NCBI RefSeq assembly: GCF_901709675.1
Contig: NC_051105.1
Location: 1,860,001-1,924,000 of the forward strand
Origin: Syngnathus acus
Lineage: Eukaryota > Chordata > Actinopteri > Syngnathiformes > Syngnathidae
Direction: 5' to 3'
Length of the DNA: 64,000 nt
Shown: positions 1 to 12,242 of the stretch, one piece after another
How positions within the stretch are numbered: position 1 is the first letter of the stretch
Layout of the letters: each line of letters begins with the position of its first letter
Position numbers and translations under genes: made by a program
Notes under the pieces: model-generated
The model's database searches: none
Told to the model about the DNA's origin: nothing
The model's input: the letters and a program-made list of their open reading frames with translations, nothing else

Positions 1-2327
1 GTGTCCGTCATACGGTGGTTGCACGGTTACTCAGCTGGATGTTATTGGCCACATAACGCGCCAATTAACACCCTCTCACAATCATCGGGTCATTTATTGC
101 TCAAATTACGGAGGGCTAAAGAATAGCAGCTCAGAGTTTAGGAGCGCTCAAGTAGGTTTGACCCCTTGTGAGGTCAAAGCGGGTCATCATCATTCTTTAG
201 AAAATAACTCGAGGCTTTCAAATGGCTCGAACACCAACTGGATTTCGCCAAATTGTTTCAAAAGTGATTCATAAAGTTTTCATCCGTTTAAAGGAATTAT
301 TATTGTTCTGGTGTTAACGCAAAAACGTAAAATTCTCAATCCAATATGATCGTTGAGTTCTCTCCCATTCTGCATCTGCAGACCTGATTTGAGAAGAGGT
401 CGGACTTCAAGGACGTTATCTAGCGTCACAAATGAGAAAATATTCTCCAATTGGCTTCAAAACAGAACAATGTGCTGATATCATCTAGCTTGATGAACAC
501 CAAACCAAGCTAACTGAGCTCAATGCAAAGTTCACACGGCTCCCGAAAGATATTTTGAGTCAAATGCATGACATTCTTTCTGCATTTTTTTTTTTTTAAA
601 ACATTGCATATGTTGCGAAGATGAACCACAACCACGAGAACATCAACCAAGATCAAGCAACGAAATGTCGTCGTTAAAAAAGCATTACTGGGTTGATTGC
701 ATATGCTTATGGTCAGCCCAAGTATGCAACTGTTTGCATGTGTGTGTGCGTGCGCGTGTGTATCGAGCCAAGCATATTTGAGTTTGTTCATCCCGCTTGC
801 CTTTGCGTGTTAACGGGCAGGGTGGGAGACCCCAATGTGGGGGCCTTTGCCCATGTTGACGGACGCACCGGGCTCCAGGCATCATCAACAATGTCTGGGA
901 ATCACCAGCGAGCGCAATGTGGGTCCGAGCTGCTATCACGATCATTACGAACTCGGGATGTTATGGGAACTTTTGCTTCAGATACGAGAAGCAGCTGCTA
1001 GCTTGACCCAAAACGCTGCACCGCTATCACTAGCGTTCCTTGTGGGAACGGTGACTATATGTTTCTTTGTGTACGTGGACATGCCAACTGAGGTCAGGAA
1101 TTCCCGTACAATCGTAAAAACACGGATGGATTTGTTTTTAATGTCGCCAAATAGTAGACATGTCTGAGGGAGTTGGACTGACAGACGTTAGCCCATGACA
1201 GCGTTATCCTATGCTATGCTAGCAGAGTTTGGTTACATGAAACTAGATGGTTAGGGTTAGTTTCTTAACTTTAACCTGAACCCTTGAGATGTGGAATATT
1301 TAACTAAATTAGTTTCTTTTGCATTTCAACTCGAGTACTTCTTTTTTTTTTTTACGAGATGCTACGCAAGCGCATGTGCAACAGTTTTACAGGCACTTCA
1401 TGACTTAACTGGTCCTGGAAGAGTTCACACCCTGCATGTACTGTTTCCAAAATAACTTACTATCTGATATGGATTTCACAACACGCAGCTCTGTAAATTG
1501 TGGCGAGAGCACATGTCGCGGTTCTCCACGCAGTTCCGCGGCCATCCCCCCCCGGCCATGCCTGCAGCGGCTCTCGCGGCGGTTCGCTCCGGAGCAGCTG
1601 CGCGCGGCGGCCGCCAAACTTCTGGCCGCTCGATTGTTCGGCTTCCAAAAGTCAACCAACCTCGGCAAATAGTGCGCAGCTTTTCCAGGGATCCCAGGCT
1701 ACCGGGATCAAACATCGTCACTCGCAGACGGCCCCAGCAGGCAGGCAGGCGGGCGGGCTCAGCGGTCACCACAGCTCTGGCCTCGGGGCCAGAGGAAACA
1801 CCCTCCCTGTGGCTTCCCTCTGCTGACAAATATTAAAGACCTGCCTTTTCCCCTTTAGTTGTTTCTCCTCACCATTTGCAAACCACTTTGTACTGATGCT
1901 AATGAAAAGAAAAGTCTTCCGGCTCAAATGGTTTTGCATTGTCGCCGCCCGTCTGCTGGTCTTTGCCTCGCCTCGCCACGCATCCGCCTGGCCTCCGTTT
2001 CCCTGGCAGGCTTACGGGATTAGTGGACGTGTCTTCAAAGGCAAGGCTGCATGCTTATTACAAACACGGGAAGGGGGGGGGGATAATTGCACCGAGGGCA
2101 AAGGACGAAGACCTCACAACCTAAAATCACAGGACACTCGGCCGACCGACGGATCACTTCATTGTTACCTTTAGCCAAAGCCTTTAGTTTTCTCCCGGCC
2201 ATTACACGGCCCATAAAACACTTGTGCCTAGGCACTCCCACCTTTTCTTCTCTCTGCGGCAAAAACATACAAATTATATATTTCAGTTACGGAACACTTT
2301 GGTGAGGAAGTGTATAAACACATTTAA

Positions 2328-2345
2328 GGGGGGGGGGGGGGGGGG
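2328..2345. repeat. Poly-G homopolymer run
   Basis: Eighteen consecutive G residues. Such runs are length-unstable and the exact count may be a sequencing estimate. Confidence 0.9.
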
Positions 2346-5040
2346 CGGAATTGCCTTTTGGTCAATAGTCTGTAATGAACTCGAAGGAGAGGAGGCGACG
2401 GGTGACGTCAGGAGGTTCCTTCATGTTTTCTGCAATATTACTTTCGTACGATTTAGAGCAGATAAAAAGGTCAATCATTTCGGAGGTCAAGTTAGGAGAG
2501 CTGACAATATAAAACAAAGTATTTGTTATTCTCGTTATTCGCTTTGCATTCGTTTACATTTGTGTATGGTTGTAGGAAATACGATCGTATCCATTCGAGG
2601 GCTATTTTTCTTATTCAAAGATACAAAAATATTTGTTTGTGGATTTGTGACAATAAGTGGCAGGGTATAAATACATTTGATGCACTTTCAAAAACGCATC
2701 ATGTAAACAAGCCGCAGTTAGATTGGAATGCAGACGGCTTACTGGCGTGGCAAGCGGTTGAGTAAAATTGCGCAACTCAAAAGGATGACATTGTACAAGT
2801 GTGTTATTAAAGAGTTATCCCATCACTTTAGAGTAATTGTGGTTTCTCAGGAGCGGCGCTTAATGAAAATTCTGACTTCACAGCAGTGTGTCACTCAAGC
2901 AGAGCGTTTGGACAAGATTTGGGGAGTGTGACGGTGGCAGTTTTGATGGTCATTGGGTCATCCCAAACGTTTTTCACGGGGTCCAACTCTTTCTTCATTT
3001 ATGGACCTTGCTTGTGCTACTGAGGCCGATGCAGGCTAAAATGTCCCATAGTCAACATTTCCAGTTTTTTTTTTCACTAGGGTCAAAGATGAGCTGGATC
3101 TAAAAAAATAATTATTACTGAAAATAAATTACTGAATTTTCTTTTTTTTTTACTGAAATAATCAATCAAGAGAATAGTTGCTTCTAGAATCAAATATCAA
3201 TAAATAATAAGATACATGGTTGAACATGCAGCAAAAAGTTTGTGTTGCCGCATGGGGCTTTAAATGATCACAGTGAACTACGGTTAGCTGCCTAAACACA
3301 CTGTACAAACTCATCCCGTAGTATTTACTTTTACTACAAATGAGCTGAGGAAGAAGGAGAGAGAGAGTGAATGTGACAGAAAGAGAGAGAGACTGAAAGG
3401 GACACCGCAAAGTTTGAAAATTGAGCTCAAGTTCTCCTCTTGTGGGAGAACACATCTGGAGAGCAGGTGTTGAAGCCAGTCGGGCTTTCAAAAAAAGAGG
3501 CTTGTAGGAAATAGCGCCCTCTGTTGGCGAGAGGTGCGCATCAATTTGGGAAATAACCTTTGGATTCGAATTCCGTCAAATCCATTCTTTTGACGAACAA
3601 TTTGGGGCTGAAAAAGAAAGCAAGAATGCACATCAGCGCGTTAACCCGCGCGCGACCTCACCGCTAGCCCGTGAGCGCGCGTGCTTCGACGGACGCTATT
3701 CGATGCCCTAAAAAGGCCTTCACACTTACTCTTTTCATTGAACATCATCTCAGGGATTATCCTCCAATGGCGTCATTTTAGCGCCAATTACTTCAATCTA
3801 CTCTCGAATGTTTGGACTGCGTGTTTGATCACAAGAACCCGGACGATTGCTTTTCTTTGCTTGGTTAAAGTCACCCAGGTCAAAGACTTAAAGAGGAACA
3901 AAATGTCAACCACTCACTTGCATTACTAGTTTGTATCTAATCTCAAAAGATCAACTATAAAACGATGTTATATAAATATAGAGTAAAATAATAATCAAAA
4001 AGCAACAGGTCTTTAAGTGTGCTAGCCTAATGCTAACACATAACGGGAAATACCAAAGACAGGCTAACAAGTAGCATCCATCTGGCGGTGTGGGTAATTG
4101 TAGTACATAACCACACTAACAGGCATATATTCTTTATCCTCTGTGAAGAATGAATCATATTACTGACGATTAGATCATTTTTGTCACTGTTGTTTGTTGT
4201 CAAGTCATCTGCAGCCACACACAGTGGGCAGCTTTTTAGAAGCTGCTGCTGCTGATGATGATGATGACGATGTTACCGTAAGTCCAGTGTGTTAGGAGCC
4301 AAGGCTCGCTCCGCCTGGCCATGCGGTTCATGTTGTTTTTGTCCGTGAGCGCTGGCCGGGGGAAGCGACTGTCTGCCTCCAGCAGCAAAACATTGGAGAT
4401 GTCATCGAAGGGTGCCACACAAACGCCATACATGTTTTCAAGTTTCTTTCATTTTGGGTCAAAAACGACACAAGGGACAAAGACTTCATGAGAAGAAAGA
4501 AGACAAAATGAAAGCCCAAAATTAGAAGGCAAACGCTTGAAATGTAGAAAACCTCGCGTGACCTTTCAAGAGATTGTCGGTGTTGCGTTACAAATGACAA
4601 AGAACGACAAACACGCAAATACGCCAATCGGTCTGAAGCTATCAATTTGCCGCCTTCGCTTACGTTTCAATCTTATCTGATGTTGAGGCTTGCCATTTTT
4701 TTCCAAATCGATGATATCATCGAATAACTGGATGGATTTGCGGCTAGCCGTGGTAGGCTAACAGTACGGCCAGCATGATCATTAGCCTTGACGTGGCCCG
4801 ATATTATCATGTCAGTGGCTCCTTTGCTCATTTAGACGACAAGATCAGAAACAATAACAACAGAAAAAACGTTGTTTGGGGTCACTGGAGGACAAATGTG
4901 ACCCATGAAAGCCGAGGGTCATGGGAAGTTACAGCTCTTGTCTTGAGCCAACGGCAAGGGTTTTTGTGAAATAGCCTCGACCGCTCAGACCACAGCAAAG
5001 CGCGCCGCTCGGGCACCGTGCCGGGCGTCCAGGCCCCGCC

Positions 5041-5070
5041 GTGCGTGCGTGCGTCCGTCCGTCCGTCCGT
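5041..5070. repeat. Tetranucleotide microsatellite (GTGC then GTCC units)
   Basis: Three GTGC-type units are followed by four GTCC-type units with no interruption, as a compound microsatellite. Confidence 0.85.
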
Positions 5071-6035
5071 TTACGAGGCAAGAGAGAGAAGCAAAAGAAC
5101 ATCCATGCCTCATGTCCTGCCTTCATTTGATTATATTTGAAGATGGAAGTCAACTCGCTTGACTTTGAAGTGTGATAAGGCTTCAGTCTTTCCTATCTTA
5201 TACTGCCTCCTAGTGGCCGAGAGGGACATCAGAGGGAGCAGCACAATGCCCACGCATAAATTAACTTCAATTTCAATTGCATTTAATTTGGTTATGTTAA
5301 AATACATTATTCTTGGTCAAAGGAAATAAATTCAAATAAATGACATCATATTGGGAAAGTTGACGGATATGAAACGTCAAAACACTCCAAATCAATTTCA
5401 GTTCAAGTATTTGTCCTTGGCTAGGCCCACCGCTGCTTTTTTGACGTCCTATTTGTTTGGTTAGCTCTCATTTAGGTGGCGAGAAAACATGTGGAAGTGC
5501 TCGGTCAAGCCGGGAAAGCGGCGCAACAGCAACTGCGAGCGATTGTGGCACCCAACCGCAAGTCGCACACATGGCGCAGAGACGCACACACATGACACGC
5601 ATGCAAATGTTTGACTTGATACCGTGGAAACAGCCCGTGTTTGGTCGTGATCGTTTCTCGAGCTCTTTAATTGTGGCCCGATGGTTTTCAGATGTTCCCG
5701 CGCGACTGATCACTCGGGGGCCCCGCTCGGCCCAGTCATGTCCTCCCAAACCACATCAAGCTAGGGGGGGGAACGATAGCGGCCGGCCTCCGCCGCGGGC
5801 TTGAAGTCCACCTCGGGGGTGGCGCTGCAAACACAACAGCCGCATGAGCAGCCGCTTGTTGTGGAAGACTCGAAATGAGATGTTTTCTATTGTGACGTCG
5901 TGCTTAGCGTGGGCCGCCTTTCACACATTTGCTTTGGGTTGCAACGTGCTAGCTGAGTGCAGATGAGAACGAGCTTGGAAATTGATTAGAAAGTTCATTT
6001 GAGCTTGTTAAGTAATGCTTACATTATGATTACAC

Positions 6036-6087
6036 ATTTATTTAATTTATTTATCTATTTATCTATTTATCTATTTATTTATTTATT
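6036..6087. repeat. TTTA/TCTA tetranucleotide repeat
   Basis: Interrupted tract of TTTA and TCTA units about 50 bp long in AT-rich DNA. Confidence 0.85.
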
Positions 6088-8758
6088 GGGTGGATTTTCT
6101 ATTTATTTTCTTTATAACATCTTGAATTTTCTTTTGGGAGGAATTGACATGTTTCCTTTTCTATTTTTGAGGATCCTTTTAACGCTTGACCAAACGGTAG
6201 CTTTTTCCGGAGCTGCGTTTTCCTTTTCCCTGCCGTGTTCCAATTTGCACTGGGACTTGGAAAAGAGCTCCTAATCTCCCTAATGAAAAGTGTCCAGCAC
6301 ATATTCTCCGCACCTGTTGAAGCCCAGTGTGGGCGTAGCAAAGCCGCATTCCAGTAATAGAGTCTTTTGGTTGCTTTGATTTGTTTTCCTTGGCTGCCTT
6401 CTCGGGCGCTGGGTGAGCACTCTGCTGGGGCACATGCGAGCGTGCTGGGCTTGCTGTCATGTCTTCCGGCTTGGAGACACAAAGTGGGGGCAGGAGGAGG
6501 GGGGGCACCAGGCCCAAGGCAGACATTTGGAGATACAGTCCTGGCCAAAGCAAGTCTCATTTTATCGCACCAATAATGGATAGAATTGAAACTATATTTG
6601 TCTGTAATAACAAATAACGGTTTTCAAGCAGCTATTAAATGTAGATGGAATTATTTTGGGAAAAATACAACCCTTCAGAAGAAAAGATCCCATCATAAGA
6701 CGAGAGCAAAACATGAAACATCTGCTGTGCATATTGCATGATCCTAGCGAGGAGCCGCTTAGCGTCATGACTTGAATCTTTTCTCTCGGTAGCTCCTACG
6801 GCGCATCAAAGACTTGACGGTCCAGTTCCTGTGGAGCAGGAAACTCCCGACAGTGTAAACACGTTGCATCGCAGCCTGTGTGTGAACTTTGGGATGATCT
6901 ACTGTGGCCTTTATGTTGGGGGAATTGAGATGTTGACAGTAAGACACTAAAGAAGGTTTCAGTCATAAGTGACCTTTTAGACCCAATTGGGGTATTATTT
7001 GCCCATTATTTTCCAGAAATTGGCAGGCTCTATCAAATTCTCTTCTAGAAATGGGCAAGAATTCATTCAGTCATCCCCAGACTCAATACTTTCAACTTTA
7101 AGCGTTTAGAAACTTGTAGGTTTTTAAAGAATAGTTTTAAAACTCAACCTACTTCAATATTTTGTGCTGAGAGCTCTCAGGCCAGTATTTACAGTATGAA
7201 TGGAAAGGCGTAAGCGCTTCAACATGAAGACAATAGCGTCCTCTAGTGGTAGTAACAGGAAAGACTGTTCATTTATATATTATAAGATGAAAATTACAGA
7301 CCGAAGATGGGGTATGAGACAAAATCAGAGCGGGAGCGCTGCGTTTTGAGGCATGAATTGGATTTAGATTAATAAATTTATACAAGCACATACTTGTATC
7401 GGCTTGAGTGTGTCCATATGCCTTCGGGTGGCTGCAGATAAGCGCACCAAAGCTTTTCAACGCTTATCACCACTTGTTCTAATTTTAACAGTGAAGCTGG
7501 AACAGGACAGGACTGCCAGAATAGGACCTTGATCCGTAAGTCAGTGGCAATGAATCGCCACCGTGAGGCAGACTTGCTGCATGGAAAGCAGAACGTGGAA
7601 GATGCTACAAAGCCTCCAGGAGGTCATGCGGAGCGGATATTTGCTCACCACAGCTAAAAAGGTCTTCTTCCCATTTCTATTCAGCTCAGTCAGCAGTGCG
7701 CGTAAATAATGCAGACATTATCATGTAGATGATAAGACTGGCTCGTCAGCATGTGCTGGAATGACTCCATGCATACGTTATTTTAATCGTGTTCGGGTTG
7801 AAAATGATTTTGTGTTTTACTTGTGGTCCATCAATTGGGTTGTGCTGTGTTCTGTTGAATGAGTTTTTTTTTTTTTTTTTTTACATGGCTGGGCAATTAC
7901 ATTTGCGATCAATGATTACAATTTGGTTTTGTCTGTCAGTTTAGTTTAGTTTTCTCAGTAAAATGCACAAAAACGTTTGTTTGTGTCGCCCTTTTTGCAT
8001 AAATCTTCTTTGAAAACGCTCATAAAGTAGCAAACACTGACCTCTGCTGGTTGCAGTGAGACATTGCACCCTGTTACACTAACATGATTCTTATATTATT
8101 CTACATTGGTTGTTTTATTCTGCCCAAAGCTTCCTGAATTGTTTGTTACAGTCTTACATCCGCCTGCTACTTCCTCTCCAGCTTTTTTTTTTTTTTTTGT
8201 TCCCATCTAGTTGTTTGAAAAGGCCACCTTGATGCTTCATCTCAGTGGCACATTGCGAATATGCATTACACTCAGTCACATCCCACTGTCGTCTTTTGTC
8301 TGAGCGCGATGAAAGCGTCGTCGGGTCTCTCTTCCCGGGTTTGGTGTATTTGTGTGTTTGATGTTGGAACATGTGCGGCGGCCCAATCAAACGCGAGAGT
8401 GAAACGGGAAGCACGGCACGGTTATGGTCCATCTTTTGCTTTTGCCATTTTGTCTCTGTACGGTGTTTGATTGCGGCTAGTGTCCACTAAGATTGAATTG
8501 TTTGTGAATTGCACCTCAATCGGTTAATGTGCTGAGTTTAGTATTTGAGCTACAAATGATGTCACCAACTTGTCAGATGATGTCACCGATTATGCAGCCT
8601 TGTTGTCATTGACTGGCCCAAACACGCTTAGCTTTGACAGAAAGACCCTGAAAACCATTTCAGAGAACTCGGTTCAACAATTCATTAAATTAGCTCCTGA
8701 ATCCAAATCAAACGCATTTGCATGAAGACCCAAAGCGCCGGGAGCTCGCTTCAACGTG

Positions 8759-8989
8759 ATGGATCTCGCTTCGATATCCAGCCTGTGGGAGGCGTTCAAC
8801 CCGAGGCAGTTTGCCGCCAACGTCAAGAACAAAGTCAACAACCTTTCTGTCATGTCCAAAGTCAAGCAGATCCAATTCATATACGACCCAAAGCAGTTTT
8901 CGGCAAACGTGAAGTCAAAGGTGAAGAAAGTGACGCTGTTTTCCTACCTGTCTTCAAACTTATCAATATCAAAATGGAGGACTACTTAA
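8759..8989 (+). CDS. Unrecognised small ORF with an internal repeat (possible 76-residue protein)
   Basis: I do not recognise this protein. From the ATG at 8759 (G at -3 and G at +4, a fair Kozak context) the frame encodes 76 residues. Two similar segments follow one another: NPRQFAANVKNKV at about residues 14-26 and DPKQFSANVKSKVKKV at about residues 43-58. Both are rich in lysine and could form amphipathic helices. An AATAAA signal lies 69 bp after the stop, at 9058-9063, which suggests the 3' end of a real transcript. No signal peptide or membrane segment is evident. The frame stays open for eleven codons upstream of the ATG before a TGA, so this could instead be the terminal exon of a longer gene. 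It may also be a chance ORF. Confidence 0.35.
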   Translation: MDLASISSLWEAFNPRQFAANVKNKVNNLSVMSKVKQIQFIYDPKQFSANVKSKVKKVTLFSYLSSNLSISKWRTT

Positions 8990-9057
8990 AGAACACAAAC
9001 AAATGGACAAATTCCTGCTCTGACTTTGGACTTTTTTGGACCAGAATGTCAGAATGA

Positions 9058-9063
9058 AATAAA
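9058..9063 (+). terminator. AATAAA polyadenylation signal after the small ORF
   Basis: Canonical AATAAA hexamer 69 bp downstream of the stop of the small ORF ending at 8989. Its position supports, but does not prove, a transcript here. Confidence 0.4.
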
Positions 9064-9319
9064 ATGCAGCCTGTATCCCACTTGGACTTTTGTGTGCCAC
9101 ATGAATCAAGACTTTTGTGTGGATTGTATAAACACATTATGATTCACGTAGCAAGCTGACTGCAAACTCTTTATGAAATATATTTCCAATTTCTGAAATG
9201 TTTTTTTACGTGACAGAGTGGACATGTTGAACGTAACATCCATTTTATCACTACGCTTTACATGCAGTGCATGGAAAGTCAGTGTGTGCCTACGTAACTT
9301 TGCAACGAGGGGCCTGTTC

Positions 9320-9430
9320 TTCCCGAGCTAATTGGATTGGCCCTGGAATTCCCTGACACACGAATCCACTCCTGTAATTAGCTCGTCAGATTAATGACGT
9401 ACTACGACACGGAATGCTAATTGGAGAGAG
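9320..9430. promoter_or_regulatory. Cluster of homeodomain-type TAAT motifs (candidate enhancer)
   Basis: About 100 bp contain the 10-bp direct repeat GCTAATTGGA at 9327-9336 and 9416-9425, an inverted pair GAGCTAAT (9325-9332) and ATTAGCTC (9377-9384), and a TTAAT at 9391. The density of TAAT cores contrasts with the flanking DNA. It lies about 0.8 kb upstream of the cdk5r2 coding region. Enhancer function is inference. Confidence 0.35.
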
Positions 9431-9878
9431 CCATTCAAGAGTTTGACAGGATTATGTAAGAGACTTACTACTTGCCTACTTTGTCCCAACAATATGACAA
9501 TTTCATTTTCAATGAAGTGACTAGACAATGTTTACTCTAAAAAGGCTGCAATTCGGTATACTAGCACCCATTTTGATCCAATTGCCGCATCAAATTAGAA
9601 CCATAAATGTCACCTCAAAATATAAACAGTAGCCTAACTGAAACCCATTGGTAGTGCTTTAAGTGCAATATAAAGACTACAAACGCGCCTTTAGTTTTTA
9701 GAACGTCGGCATCTCAACCGCAATTTTGTATTTTTCTTTACTACAGACAATTAATCAATATATGTTTGTATGCACCATTCCCCATCATTATCCCATTATG
9801 GGAAAGAGAGATCCAAATAGTCAGGTAATGAGTCTCAGGGCAAAGATAGAACTGGAGCTAAAAGAGTGCAGGTCACGT

Positions 9879-9950
9879 CTATATAGGCCATCAATGGTAC
9901 TTAAGAGTCCACTGGGTGATTGGATCAGTCTGAAGCCTTCTGATTGGCTG
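9879..9950 (+). promoter_or_regulatory. cdk5r2: Candidate cdk5r2 promoter (TATATA and two inverted CCAAT boxes)
   Basis: A TATATAGG element lies at 9880-9887. Two GATTGG motifs (reverse-strand CCAAT boxes) lie at 9918-9923 and 9942-9947, 260-330 bp upstream of the chosen start codon. The CCAAT boxes lie downstream of the TATATA, so the true transcription start is ambiguous: it could be near 9910, or CCAAT-driven near 10000. Confidence 0.4.
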
Positions 9951-10124
9951 CCCGCCACGTCAATCAAGAGGCTGCGCCAGCCGCTTCGTGCAGACCCAGA
10001 CTAATCACATCGAATGCAGTCTTCCTCCAACGTTCTCAAGTGGACTAGACATCGCTTCGGAACCGACATCGAACATCTTCATGGATTCCATAACGTCGTC
10101 GTGACTCTTCCACGCGTTTGTGTT

Positions 10125-10149
10125 CCCCCCCCCCCCCCCACACACACAC
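10125..10149. repeat. Poly-C / CA tract in the cdk5r2 leader
   Basis: About fifteen C residues followed by CA dinucleotides, upstream of the start codon. Read as codons it gives a proline run in the upstream extension of the ORF, which I regard as untranslated. Confidence 0.8.
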
Positions 10150-10208
10150 CGCAGCACACCGCAGCAGAAGAATCATTTGCCACCTCCGCGGCGCTCTCCT
10201 CCGCAGTC

Positions 10209-11081
10209 ATGGGCACCGTGCTCTCCATCTCCCCCGCCAACAAGAAGGTGATCGACGTAGACGACAAGGGCGACAAGAGCCTCAAGCGGCCTTCCATGTT
10301 CGTGTCGCTGTCGTGGAAGAAGCTGGTTGCCAGCTCGGCTAAGAAGAGCGCCAAGAAAGTCACCCCAACCCCCAACCCCAACCCGCCGTGCGCTCAGGTG
10401 GCCCAGCGCAACAGCGACAACCTACGGAAAAGCCTTCAAAGCGAGGAACGCAAGCAACGAGCCCCCATCCCGGTGCCGGTCCCGACGGTGCCTGGGCACA
10501 ACAACAATAACGGCAGCAGCAAGCCGCCACCAGCGGCGGCGGCGGCGCTGAAGCAAGACAGCAGCAGCCCGGCTGTTGTGGTGTCCCCGCGGCGGATAGT
10601 GATCCAGGCTTCCACCGGGGAGCTGTTGCGCTGCTTGGGGGACTTCGTGTGCCGCCGCTGCTTCAAGCTGAAGGAGTTAAATAGCGGCGAGGTGATCCTG
10701 TGGTTCCGCAACATCGACCGGACTCTGCTGCTGCAAGGCTGGCAGGACCAAGGCTTCATCACGCCGGCTAACGTGGTGTTCGTCTACCTCCTGTGCGAGG
10801 ACACCCTGGACGAGAGCGTGGCCAGCGCGGCCGAGCTGCAGGGCGCCTTCCAGACCTGCTTGTACCTCGCCTACTCCTACATGGGGAACGAGATCTCCTA
10901 CCCGCTCAAGCCCTTCATGATCGAGGCCAACAAGGACGTGTTCTGGGAAACCTCGCTGAGCATCATCGAGCGGCTCAGCGGCAAAATGCTGCAGCTCAAC
11001 GCGGACCCGCACTTTTTCACCGAGGTTTTTCAAGAGCTGAAAAGCCAGAGGGACAGCAGCGAGGCCAACCTGGACCGCTGA
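10209..11081 (+). CDS. cdk5r2: Cyclin-dependent kinase 5 regulatory subunit 2 (p39 neuronal Cdk5 activator)
   Basis: Encodes a 290-residue activator of Cdk5 in one uninterrupted exon, as expected for this family. It is a membrane-anchored, cyclin-like subunit that binds Cdk5 in post-mitotic neurons. The chosen start gives MGTVLSISP, the N-myristoylation signal of p35/p39; the frame extends upstream to 10014, but that extension lacks family similarity. A lysine-rich cluster (SAKKSAKK) is at about residues 44-51, followed by a low-complexity linker with Asn, Pro and Ala runs at about 95-120. The conserved Cdk5-binding fold starts near residue 130 (ASTGELLRCLGDFVCRRC) and continues through ITPANVVFVYLLC, YSYMGNEISYPLKPF and LNADPHFFTEVFQ. 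The protein ends NLDR like human p39. It is shorter than human p39 (about 367 aa), mainly in the linker and near the C terminus. Which teleost paralogue (a or b) this is cannot be told. Confidence 0.95.
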   Translation: MGTVLSISPANKKVIDVDDKGDKSLKRPSMFVSLSWKKLVASSAKKSAKKVTPTPNPNPPCAQVAQRNSDNLRKSLQSEERKQRAPIPVPVPTVPGHNNNNGSSKPPPAAAAALKQDSSSPAVVVSPRRIVIQASTGELLRCLGDFVCRRCFKLKELNSGEVILWFRNIDRTLLLQGWQDQGFITPANVVFVYLLCEDTLDESVASAAELQGAFQTCLYLAYSYMGNEISYPLKPFMIEANKDVFWETSLSIIERLSGKMLQLNADPHFFTEVFQELKSQRDSSEANLDR

Positions 11082-12208
11082 CGTTCCGAGAGCAAATGAC
11101 AGAAGGGCGGCTTTGAATGTAAAGGCCAATTCTAAAGGCTGGATATCGCTCAAGATAGCAATGCGGCAGTAGTGTGTGTTTAGACAGCAGGAGAATCAAC
11201 AACTCGCGCATGCCATCCATCAATGGTGTTGTCCTGCCTTTGTTTTGTTACAAACGACATTTACATGCTCATTTTATTCCTAATTAGCCTGCTTTCTAGC
11301 GCAGAGAGCGCTCGAGGAGCAGAAGAGCGGTGATTGCGGTTAAGCGCACATGCAGGCTGAGCTGTCCAGGGTGCTGACCTCCCTCCACCCCCACACATGC
11401 ACAAGGGTGCCTTGAGATACGACGTCAATTCAAAGCGCTGTCTGAATGTCGAGACGTTTACTGCCGCCAATGAAATCAGGCATATTCATGCTTGAATCGC
11501 GCAAAAAAAATCCACAAACTCGTAAGTCAAGGCAGTCGTATCTTAAGGCACCACTGTATTGAGATGAATGTATTTTTGTTGTTTTCCAAGAAAATACTTG
11601 GACGATCTCATGCGTGCCAACCGTTGCATTGTCTTTTGCCTGCTACGATATTGTTTACATTGTTTATATGTGACATGATTTCATTTGTGGGCCAAGCGTA
11701 TCAAAAAAAAACACACCGGAATGTTATTTTTCTGTAAATAATGAATGAGTCTTTGCGGTGTCATTTGCACATTTCTACATTATCAATTCGATTATGAAAG
11801 CAAGTTTACACGTAGTGTAACTTTGCAACATTAGTTCTCAACATGGTTTGTATGATGTTGTGTTGTGAAGCCATTGCTCGGAGCGGAAATGCTGCTATTT
11901 ATTTATTTATTTATTCATAATTTATTTATTTTGCACAACGGTGAACAAAATTTGGACGTTTTGCACACAATTTATGGTCATCTACCAAAAAAGGCGCCAG
12001 ATTACTTGCCATTAATTTGTTACACTTGCAGCTATGAATGAAGGAGCGGTGAATTTTGTACAGTTTGTTTTCCAACCTGACTGGAAAGTGTTCATTTGTT
12101 CATTCCGTGTAGTGAGCTGCTGCTAGTGATCCGTTAGACAATTCAATCTCGCTACATGTTTATACAGTCAATGGTCAGTGCAGTCATTGTTTATGGTGAG
12201 CAGGGTGA

Positions 12209-12214
12209 AATAAA
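12209..12214 (+). terminator. cdk5r2: Candidate cdk5r2 polyadenylation signal
   Basis: AATAAA on the plus strand about 1.1 kb after the cdk5r2 stop. The interval between is AT-rich and has no other gene, as expected for a long neuronal 3' UTR. Other upstream signals could also be used. Confidence 0.4.
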
Positions 12215-12242
12215 TCCTTTCAATGATGGTCTCTCGCACATT

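Larger units (their letters stand above)
1..8700. other. Intergenic stretch with no recognised gene
   Basis: No open frame here translates into a protein family I recognise. The sequence is mostly AT-rich, with a GC-rich patch at about 1500-1830 that is open in several frames on both strands. Simple repeats occur at 2328-2345 (G run), 4241-4272 (GCT/GAT), 5041-5070 (GTGC/GTCC) and 6036-6087 (TTTA/TCTA). Short motifs resembling the CTCF core occur at about 3514, 5205, 7236 and 8039. A weak candidate terminal exon on the minus strand (5766-5829) is discussed in the findings. Confidence 0.6.

Noticed and set aside
1405-1836. Several overlapping ORFs of 60-117 codons on both strands
   Set aside because: The DNA is GC-rich and stop-poor in all frames; translations are Arg/Ala/Pro-rich with no family likeness, and no consistent splice or poly(A) context was seen.
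10014-10208. In-frame N-terminal extension of the cdk5r2 ORF
   Set aside because: It runs through a poly-C/CA tract and lacks similarity to p35/p39, whereas the internal ATG at 10209 gives the expected myristoylation signal.
10677-11153. 158-codon antisense ORF over cdk5r2
   Set aside because: It is a mirror of the GC-rich coding strand; the leucine/valine-rich translation is typical of an antisense shadow.
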